From contig JAOZUK010000027.1 of NCBI GenBank assembly GCA_029938715.1, positions 1 through 37,392 of the forward strand: DNA of 37,392 bases, written 5' to 3'. Source of the stretch: Bacteroidales bacterium (GTDB lineage: Bacteria > Bacteroidota > Bacteroidia > Bacteroidales > GCA-2748055). Shown here in pieces: positions 32,123 to 37,392 of this stretch; the first letter of the stretch is position 1, and the number at the start of each line of letters is the position of its first letter. A model generated the notes under the pieces. That model ran no database searches. It was not told where the DNA came from and saw only the letters and a program-made list of their open reading frames with translations. The translations under genes and the position numbers were made by a program.

Positions 32123-32956
32123 TTAATAATCCATATCCAGCTGGGTTAGATTGTCCTTAATTGCTGCCTCGAATTCCGACATTAACATGCGAAGGATGGG
32201 ATGATCAACCTTAAATTGGTAACTATCTATTTGCCAGACTGGTAAAATCTTGGGAGAGGTTCCTGTTATAAAACCAGATTCCATGTGATCCAGTTCGCTT
32301 AGTTGAACTGGCCTTTCGACAATAGGCACTCCCTTTGCATGGCATATCTTAAATACATATTTTCGGGTAATGCCAAGCAGAATATCTTTTTCAGGAGGCG
32401 TGATCAGCTGCTGATTCTGATCTATGAAAAACAGGTTAGACCGACTTCCTTCAGTAACCTGTTTCTGATCGTTAAGCAGGAGTGCTTCATAAACCCCATG
32501 ATCCCTGATGTACTGATTGACCGATACCCTGAATTGGTTATCCCATTTTTTGATACCCGGATTGGGCCTGATATGGGGGTAGGTTACCAGTTGAACGCCA
32601 CTCAGATAAACGCAGCTTTCAGGGTAAAAATAGGGGACAAAATAACAGAGGAGCTGGCTCTGGTTCTCCTCACTATGTTGCAGGCAAATTCTGATATTTC
32701 CAATCTTGAAATCGTTGTTTGATTGTAATAACCTGAGGCTTTCAATAATTCGCCCGGAACCGGGAAACTGCAAATCTGTTCCGGATATTGAATCCCGAAG
32801 CCGTTTCAGATGGTCCTCAAGGAAAAGAACCTTTCCATCCATCAACCTCACCACTTCATAGTAGATATCGGTGGATATATTGGGATTGAACTCCGATACA
32901 TCCTCCGAAACTCCATTGATTACGTATGTCTCTCCAAGTATCTTTCCTGTTATCAT
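32123..32956 (-). CDS. Class IV PLP-dependent aminotransferase
   Basis: 277 residues, the fold-type IV family of branched-chain aminotransferase, D-amino-acid aminotransferase and aminodeoxychorismate lyase. Motifs: YYEVVRLMDGKVLFLEDHLK with RLRDS near the start, the PLP-lysine region GIKKWDNQ (Lys137 most likely), ALLLNDQKQVTEGSRSNLFF (cofactor Glu and Ser), GITRKYV, and the phosphate-binding FITGTSPKILPV. The short length (BCAT is about 300-350) and divergent lysine context leave the substrate open. The start codon overlaps the stop of the FtsX-type permease gene by 4 nt (ATGA), so the two are translationally coupled. Confidence 0.85.
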   Translation of the reverse strand: MITGKILGETYVINGVSEDVSEFNPNISTDIYYEVVRLMDGKVLFLEDHLKRLRDSISGTDLQFPGSGRIIESLRLLQSNNDFKIGNIRICLQHSEENQSQLLCYFVPYFYPESCVYLSGVQLVTYPHIRPNPGIKKWDNQFRVSVNQYIRDHGVYEALLLNDQKQVTEGSRSNLFFIDQNQQLITPPEKDILLGITRKYVFKICHAKGVPIVERPVQLSELDHMESGFITGTSPKILPVWQIDSYQFKVDHPILRMLMSEFEAAIKDNLTQLDMDY

Positions 32957-35391
32957 TCAGCCCTGATGGAGGTAGCTGGATTCATCCTGGAAGCTTTAAC
33001 TGCCTGCCAGCTTACGGTGATCACAGCTATGGTTAGTGATAACAACAAAGATATGATAAAGGTCCAGAACGGGAACGGTATGCGATAGGTAAAATTTTGC
33101 AGCCATGGTTGGATCACAAAATAGGAGACTGGCCATGCAATCACATTCGATATGATCACCCATTTGGAAAACTGAACCAGAAATATGGTTAATATCTGGT
33201 TTTGAGAGGCTCCCATTACCCTCCTTATACCGGTTTCGCGGGTTCGTTTCGCTGTCATAAATGCAGAGAGTCCCAGGAGACCCAGGGCTGCTATAAAAAT
33301 TATAAGTATGGTGAAGGAAATAACCAGGGCAAATACAATCTTCTCCTCCTCATACAAGGCATCCAGTTCATCGCTTAAATAGCTGTATTGAATGGGGTAG
33401 GCTGGATTGAATTCATCGCGTTTCTCTTCTATCCAGGACAGTGCTTCCTGCATTTGATCTCTGTTTACCCGAACATGCAGTTGCCTCATGAATTGTGTAT
33501 TCTCAAGGCACCTTAACACCAATGGTTCTATGGGGTTGTGCAGCGATCCATAATTGAAGTCCTTCACAACTCCTATTATTTCAGCTTCCGGATTATTGGC
33601 TCCCTGGATATTCACTCCCATAATAAACTTCTTTCCCAGGGCATCGTCTCCCCATTGCATGTCTTTAACCAGTGCTTCATTCACCACCACAGAATTGGTT
33701 TGGTCGGATCCAAACTCTCTGTCATAAAACCGACCTGCCACAAGTGACATCCCCATTGCATCCAGGTATTCATAATTAACAATGATATTATTAAAGATTT
33801 TTTCCTGCATTTCTCCAGTGATATCCTCAGCTGTCATCACATTTTTACCGGTAAACCTTCCTGGTGCGGTAGTAGATAGAGCTGTTTCCTGTATAGCAGG
33901 GTGACGTTCGATCTCTTCCATAAATGCAGTTGCATTGTTTACCACTGTGGTATCATTGAGTGAAATTAAAAGTATCTGGTCTTTATCGAATCCCAGGTCT
34001 TGGGTTTGAATAAAACGCATCTGCATTGATATAATGATTGATCCGATAACCATTACTGCCGAGATGAGAAACTGTACAATCACCAGCCCTCTTCGCAGCC
34101 AACCACGGTCGGAGGAGCTAATCCCATTTCCCTTTAGAATTGAGACCGGATTAAAGGAGGCGAGGTACATGGAAGGATATAGGCCTGAAAGTAGACCGGT
34201 TAGAACAGATACCCCAATCATAAAGAGGATGACCATAGGTTGAAACAGAATCTTCCAGTCAAATGATTTTGAAGTAAGGTCATTGAAAAGAGGCAATACC
34301 AGAATGGTAATTACTGCAGCCAGAATTCCGGCGGCGATGGACATGGCTACCGATTCTCCAAGGAATTGAGCACGCAATCGATTTTTACCCGCTCCACCTA
34401 CTTTCCTGATGCCGATCTCTTTGCTTCTGTTGGTGGCCCTGGCAGTGGTCAGGTTGGTATAATTGATACTGGCTATTACTACTAGCAACACGCCAATGAT
34501 CCCCATGATATAGACATAATTCATGTTTCCTTTAGGACGATCATAGGAGAGCTCATCCTTTTGGAAATGAACATCGGCCAGGGGCGTAATGCGGAGATCG
34601 AAACTGGCTTTGATTTGTTCACCCAACTCGGCCATGTATTTATCATAGAAGTCAGGAAATTTAGAAAGTATCATATCCGGCGTTGTATTTTCCGCCATAA
34701 GGATGTAGGCATAGGTGGACACATTCCAGAATGAATTGGCGCTCCGGTCATTAAATCGCTCGCTACCAATTCGTTCTTCTATGGTGGCTGACGACATAAG
34801 CCCGTTGAATCTTAAATGTGTATTTGTAGGAAGGTCCCTGAAAACACCCGTAATGGTGTAGTTTGAACCATCCAGCGCTTTCATGCTTTCACCTATCACA
34901 TCCCAGGTACCAAAATACTTATTTGCGAGTGTTTTGCTTATCACCATTGTAAAGGGTTCTTTCAAAGCGGTTAAGGGGTCTCCTGCCAGAAAAGGAATGG
35001 TGAATATTTTGAATATGGTTGAATCGGCAAAAGCGAGACTGTCCTCTTTAAATGCATTTTCTTCCTTTTCGAAATAGAGGTTGGGTTGAGGAAGGATTCT
35101 GGCGTAGGCTTCCACCTCTGGATATTCATCCTTCAGGGTTGGTGCCAGTGGAATCTGGACAATGGCTATCTGATCCAGTTTTTCGTTAATAAAAAAGTCG
35201 GCTTCCAGTCTGTAGATCCGCTCATAATTTTCATTGTGCTTGTCATAGGTAACCTGATCCTGAATGTAAATGAAAATCAGTATGGAGGCAGTGATCCCTA
35301 CGGCTAAACCAAACAGGTTTAATAGTGTAAAGAACTTATCCCTTACAGCATTTCTGGCCAGGGAGAGGAAGTAATTTTTTAATAAGGACAT
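32953..35391 (-). CDS. MacB/FtsX-type ABC transporter permease (duplicated 8-TM form)
   Basis: 812 residues. Opening LKNYFLSLARNAVRDKFFTL plus TM1 is followed by a large periplasmic MacB_PCD domain (about 45-275). A three-helix FtsX block covers about 285-410 (NYVYIMGIIGVLLVVIASIN, with YTNLTTARATNRSKEIGIRK). A second TM1 (LVIVQFLISAVMVIGSIIIS) and second periplasmic domain lead to a second FtsX block (about 690-812), with SAFMTAKRTRETGIRRVMGA. These fused permeases work with a separate MacB-type ATPase, absent here, using mechanotransmission to push substrates across the envelope. An upstream sigma-54-type promoter is visible (35429-35445). It is coupled to the downstream aminotransferase. 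Confidence 0.92.
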   Translation of the reverse strand: MSLLKNYFLSLARNAVRDKFFTLLNLFGLAVGITASILIFIYIQDQVTYDKHNENYERIYRLEADFFINEKLDQIAIVQIPLAPTLKDEYPEVEAYARILPQPNLYFEKEENAFKEDSLAFADSTIFKIFTIPFLAGDPLTALKEPFTMVISKTLANKYFGTWDVIGESMKALDGSNYTITGVFRDLPTNTHLRFNGLMSSATIEERIGSERFNDRSANSFWNVSTYAYILMAENTTPDMILSKFPDFYDKYMAELGEQIKASFDLRITPLADVHFQKDELSYDRPKGNMNYVYIMGIIGVLLVVIASINYTNLTTARATNRSKEIGIRKVGGAGKNRLRAQFLGESVAMSIAAGILAAVITILVLPLFNDLTSKSFDWKILFQPMVILFMIGVSVLTGLLSGLYPSMYLASFNPVSILKGNGISSSDRGWLRRGLVIVQFLISAVMVIGSIIISMQMRFIQTQDLGFDKDQILLISLNDTTVVNNATAFMEEIERHPAIQETALSTTAPGRFTGKNVMTAEDITGEMQEKIFNNIIVNYEYLDAMGMSLVAGRFYDREFGSDQTNSVVVNEALVKDMQWGDDALGKKFIMGVNIQGANNPEAEIIGVVKDFNYGSLHNPIEPLVLRCLENTQFMRQLHVRVNRDQMQEALSWIEEKRDEFNPAYPIQYSYLSDELDALYEEEKIVFALVISFTILIIFIAALGLLGLSAFMTAKRTRETGIRRVMGASQNQILTIFLVQFSKWVIISNVIAWPVSYFVIQPWLQNFTYRIPFPFWTFIISLLLSLTIAVITVSWQAVKASRMNPATSIRAE

Positions 35392-35428
35392 TGGAGTGAA
35401 AGTTTATGGTTATGCAATCAATAGAGAC

Positions 35429-35445
35429 TCCAAGCATAGTGCCAA
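35429..35445 (-). promoter_or_regulatory. Sigma-54-type (-24/-12) promoter of the FtsX-type permease gene
   Basis: On the minus strand TTGGCACTATGCTTGGA fits TTGGCAC-N5-TTGCW with exact spacing. The -24 GG and TTGGCAC block are perfect, and only the -12 C is G. The predicted start near 35418 leaves a leader of about 27 nt before the ATG at 35391. No TAnnTTTG element is present in that position. Confidence 0.6.
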
Positions 35446-35499
35446 ATTGAGCAATACTCATATTATCAATAACATAACCTTGTCTATGTCTACTGAGAG

Positions 35500-35537
35500 T
35501 GTCCGGTTTCGTAATTTAGATGTCCGATAACGGGCAT
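35500..35537 (-). promoter_or_regulatory. Activator-type dyads upstream of the sigma-54 promoter
   Basis: TGTCCG-ATAA-CGGGCA (35521-35536) is a near-perfect 16-bp inverted repeat. A second TGTCCG starts at 35500, exactly 21 bp away, with a degraded second half. Relative to the predicted permease start they lie at roughly -85 to -120, the usual place for enhancer-binding-protein sites. The remainder of 35392-35608 shows nothing else. Confidence 0.55.
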
Positions 35538-35608
35538 TTGAAGTATCGTTTTAAAGTATTAATATATTTATTATTTTTACGCCACCTAAAATGGTGACTG
35601 TATCTTCT

Positions 35609-35986
35609 ATGAGTAAACTGATCTTTTTTATCGATGATGACAAGATGATCCTGAATCTGCTGGAGTATACCTTCCAGAGCAGGCAGGACTATGATGTGAT
35701 TTGTTACCAGACCGGTGAGGAGTGTCTTGAAAACATGACCCAGAAACCAAGTCTTATTGTACTCGATCATGTGTTGGCAGGCATGGGAGATAATACCCTG
35801 AATGGAATGGAAACCCTGTTGGAGATAAGGAAGGTCGATAAAGATGTTCCGGTGGTAATTCTTACAGGTCAGGGAGACGAAAGCCTGCTTACCAAATTTA
35901 TGGAAGCCGGTGCCAGCAGGTATCTGACAAAAGACGATTTTTTCATAGATTCACTCATCGAAACCATCCAACAGGTACTTACGTGA
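35609..35986 (+). CDS. Single-domain CheY-like response regulator
   Basis: 125 residues, one receiver domain with all key residues: acidic triad FIDDDK (D9-D11), phospho-acceptor D53 in LIVLDHVLAG, switch T86 in VVILTGQG, and K108 in YLTKDD. No output domain follows. It therefore either passes phosphate on or binds a partner protein. An in-frame ATG at 35591 would add six residues; the 35609 ATG matches the usual receiver start. No histidine kinase is nearby. It is divergent from the permease gene and shares its control region, but it lacks an AAA+ domain and so cannot itself be the sigma-54 activator. Confidence 0.9.
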   Translation: MSKLIFFIDDDKMILNLLEYTFQSRQDYDVICYQTGEECLENMTQKPSLIVLDHVLAGMGDNTLNGMETLLEIRKVDKDVPVVILTGQGDESLLTKFMEAGASRYLTKDDFFIDSLIETIQQVLT

Positions 35987-36058
35987 TCTTATCTATTCTC
36001 ATAATTCTCATGCGATAACGATTTAATAGGCTATGAGTCATTAATTAATGGGGCCGTT

Positions 36059-36092
36059 TTGTTTTTTTATATGAGATAAATTTCTACTTTTG
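36059..36092 (+). promoter_or_regulatory. Promoter of the DUF177-rpmF-plsX cluster
   Basis: TACTTTTG (36085-36092) fits TAnnTTTG. The nearest TTG (36059-36061) gives a 23-nt spacer, slightly longer than usual. The -7 element ends 20 nt before the GTG start at 36113. The preceding gap (35987-36058) holds nothing else recognisable. Confidence 0.6.
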
Positions 36093-36112
36093 CACTCCCA
36101 AATTAGAGGATT

Positions 36113-36652
36113 GTGAGCAAACGGGGATCATATGCAATACGCATTTCGGGTTTAGGAGACGGGGATCACGATTTTCCATTTGAGTTAGATCAACAGTTCT
36201 TTGCTTTATTTGAGAATCCGGAAATTAAGAAAGGAATGGTGCAGGCCAAGGTTCTTTATGAAAAGAGAGTCGGAATTCTTGCACTTCATTTTGATCTGTC
36301 TGGAGAGGTGGAAGTGATTTGTGATCGCTGCCTCGAACTTTTTATGGCTCCCATAGAAACAGTGCAGACCATTTTTATAAAGTTGGGGGAAGCTGCAGGG
36401 GAGGTAGACGACGATGTGATCATCATTGCAAGAGATGAGCACGAGATTGAGATTGCGCAATACATGTATGAATTTATCATACTGGCACTTCCTTATCAGC
36501 GAATTCATCCGGAGGATAAGGACGGAAATAGCTCCTGTGAACCCTCGATGTTGAAGAAACTGGAAGCTCACACAGTAAATGATCCGGATCAGAATAGCAA
36601 GTCAGATCCCAGGTGGGATGCATTAAAAGGAATAATTGAAAAAAATAAGTAG
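36113..36652 (+). CDS. DUF177 (YceD) family protein
   Basis: 179 residues. The family core is visible: the first half [36 protein letters not shown] with the conserved C-x-x-[11 protein letters not shown], then [20 protein letters not shown] with the conserved Y-E-x-x-x-L-x-L-P and HPED segment. It ends PRWDALKGI, the usual DUF177 terminus. YceD/DUF177 genes sit directly upstream of rpmF in most bacteria and are linked to 23S rRNA accumulation and ribosome assembly. The start is a GTG with no better in-frame ATG nearby. The stop is 2 nt before rpmF. Confidence 0.93.
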   Translation: MSKRGSYAIRISGLGDGDHDFPFELDQQFFALFENPEIKKGMVQAKVLYEKRVGILALHFDLSGEVEVICDRCLELFMAPIETVQTIFIKLGEAAGEVDDDVIIIARDEHEIEIAQYMYEFIILALPYQRIHPEDKDGNSSCEPSMLKKLEAHTVNDPDQNSKSDPRWDALKGIIEKNK

Positions 36653-36654
36653 AT

Positions 36655-36849
36655 ATGGCACATCCGAAAAGAAAAATCTCTAAAACCAGAAGAGATAAAA
36701 GAAGGACCCATTATAAGGCTGAGGCTCCAACCCTGTCAACTTGTTCTACTACTGGAACAGTTCATGAGCGTCACCGTGCATATTATGTAGACGGGAACCT
36801 TTATTATAAGGGAAAGCTTGTTATTGATTCAGAAGCTGACTTAGCTTAG
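36655..36849 (+). CDS. rpmF: 50S ribosomal protein L32
   Basis: 64 residues, full length. [20 protein letters not shown] is the standard N-terminus. The second half ([31 protein letters not shown]) is the Bacteroidetes form. It has only one of the four zinc-ribbon cysteines, so this is a zinc-independent L32. It lies 2 nt after the DUF177 gene and 35 nt before plsX, the conserved yceD-rpmF-plsX order linking ribosome assembly with phospholipid synthesis. Confidence 0.97.
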   Translation: MAHPKRKISKTRRDKRRTHYKAEAPTLSTCSTTGTVHERHRAYYVDGNLYYKGKLVIDSEADLA

Positions 36850-36857
36850 TTCCTGTA

Positions 36858-36871
36858 GCCACCTGGGTGGC
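36858..36871 (+). other. Small hairpin between rpmF and plsX
   Basis: GCCAC-CTGG-GTGGC is a perfect 5-bp stem with a 4-nt loop, 13 nt before the plsX start. There is no T-run, so it is not a terminator. It might tune translation or processing between the two genes. Confidence 0.35.
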
Positions 36872-36884
36872 AATATAGTTACCA

Positions 36885-37392
36885 ATGCAGATTGGAATCG
36901 ATATTATGGGGGGCGATTACGCCCCCGGTTCCACAATACGTGGATCAATTCTTGCAAGGGAAACTTTGTCCGATAATGTAGAAGTTATCCTTATCGGTGA
37001 CCAGGATCGTATTTCCCATTACGCTGAAGAAAATCACCTTGATTTAGCCGGTCTTACCATTTTACATACACCTGATTCTGTGGGGATGGAAGATTCTCCC
37101 CTGAAAGCTTTTAAGGAAAAACCAAAAGCCAGCCTGTTTCTGGGCAGTCATTTGCTCGCCGACCACTCAATTGATGGTTTCTGTAGCGCAGGAAATACCG
37201 GAGCCATGCTTGTGGGCGCCATGCAAATTGTCACCTCTATTCCAGGTATCATACGCCCTGCAATAGCTGGCCAAATCCCAAACGTTGGAGGACAGCAATC
37301 TGTTTTGCTCGACGTGGGACTGAATCCGGATGCCCGCCCTGATGTTTTATACCAGTATGGCACCATTGGTACCATTTATTCAAAACTGGTGA
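36885..37392 (+). CDS. plsX: Phosphate acyltransferase PlsX (3' end beyond the window)
   Basis: 169 codons are visible from an ATG at 36885 to the right edge. The N-terminus MQIGIDIMGGDYAPGSTIRG is the PlsX signature (usually DxMGGDxAP). Later conserved parts include SVGMEDSPLKAFKEKPKASL, DGFCSAGNTGAMLVGA and IIRPAIAGQIPN followed by LLDVGLNPDARP. PlsX converts acyl-ACP to acyl-phosphate for phospholipid synthesis at the membrane surface. It follows rpmF as in most bacteria; fabH would be expected next but is outside the window. Confidence 0.96.
   Translation, partial: MQIGIDIMGGDYAPGSTIRGSILARETLSDNVEVILIGDQDRISHYAEENHLDLAGLTILHTPDSVGMEDSPLKAFKEKPKASLFLGSHLLADHSIDGFCSAGNTGAMLVGAMQIVTSIPGIIRPAIAGQIPNVGGQQSVLLDVGLNPDARPDVLYQYGTIGTIYSKLV

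Noticed and set aside
32303..32722. 139-codon plus-strand open frame across the class IV aminotransferase
   Set aside because: Fully antisense to a gene with clear motifs; no recognisable domain.
1..37392. CRISPR arrays, insertion sequences, prophage, toxin-antitoxin or restriction genes
   Set aside because: No regularly spaced repeats, transposase or integrase motifs, or defence-family proteins were seen on either strand.

Overview
The window is from a Bacteroidota (Bacteroidetes) chromosome, most likely an anaerobic or facultatively fermentative member of the Bacteroidia. The evidence is type IX secretion (T9SS) C-terminal sorting domains of both type A (1898-4480) and type B (18849-19961), a PorP/SprF-family protein, a TonB-plug protein, many SPII lipoproteins, and promoters of the Bacteroidetes form TTTG-N19/20-TAnnTTTG (best cases upstream of the tRNA at 29632-29706 and of the blaI-like gene at 7750-8130). 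Both edges cut genes: a tandem solute-binding-domain protein on the left and plsX on the right.

Layout. 1-6.4 kb: solute-binding protein, AHSA1-like protein, large secreted DUF3160 protein, DUF2721 membrane protein and a periplasmic TPR protein. 6.4-8.2 kb: a BlaI-type repressor and an M56-peptidase/TonB sensor gene, with two tandem operators laid over a recognisable promoter. 8.2-11.9 kb: a three-gene NAD(P)-linked [FeFe] hydrogenase operon (NuoE-like, NuoF-like, catalytic subunit) whose leader carries two CRP/Rex-like dyads. 12-15.5 kb: a minus-strand operon of a 7TM-LuxR regulator, a ProX-type deacylase and two DUF4397-like lipoproteins flanking a small membrane protein. Its divergent control region holds three evenly spaced 12-bp dyads. 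15.5-17.2 kb: a membrane protein and an exported ChbG/YdjC-type deacetylase.

17.3-22.2 kb: a compact surface module (OmpA-like, PorP/SprF-like, type B T9SS cargo, two paralogous LamG-fold proteins). 22.3-26 kb: a Tat-signal DegT-family aminotransferase and two lipoproteins (PD40 propeller; cadherin + DNRLRE). 26.1-26.4 kb: a scar with the 3' end of a radC gene. 26.5-29.3 kb: a TonB plug + TPR protein lacking a beta-barrel, and a carboxypeptidase-regulatory-domain protein. 29.6-32.1 kb: tRNA-Val(GAC), a GT39-like membrane glycosyltransferase and a probable outer-membrane barrel. 32.1-35.4 kb: a class IV aminotransferase overlapping a MacB/FtsX-type permease whose upstream region has a convincing sigma-54 promoter and activator-type dyads. 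35.6-37.4 kb: an orphan CheY-like receiver and the conserved DUF177-rpmF-plsX cluster.

No phage, insertion sequence, CRISPR array or defence island is visible. The most novel material is regulatory (four independent operator/promoter architectures), the T9SS surface module, and the hydrogenase, which has a minimal flavin subunit and a variant H-cluster L1 motif.
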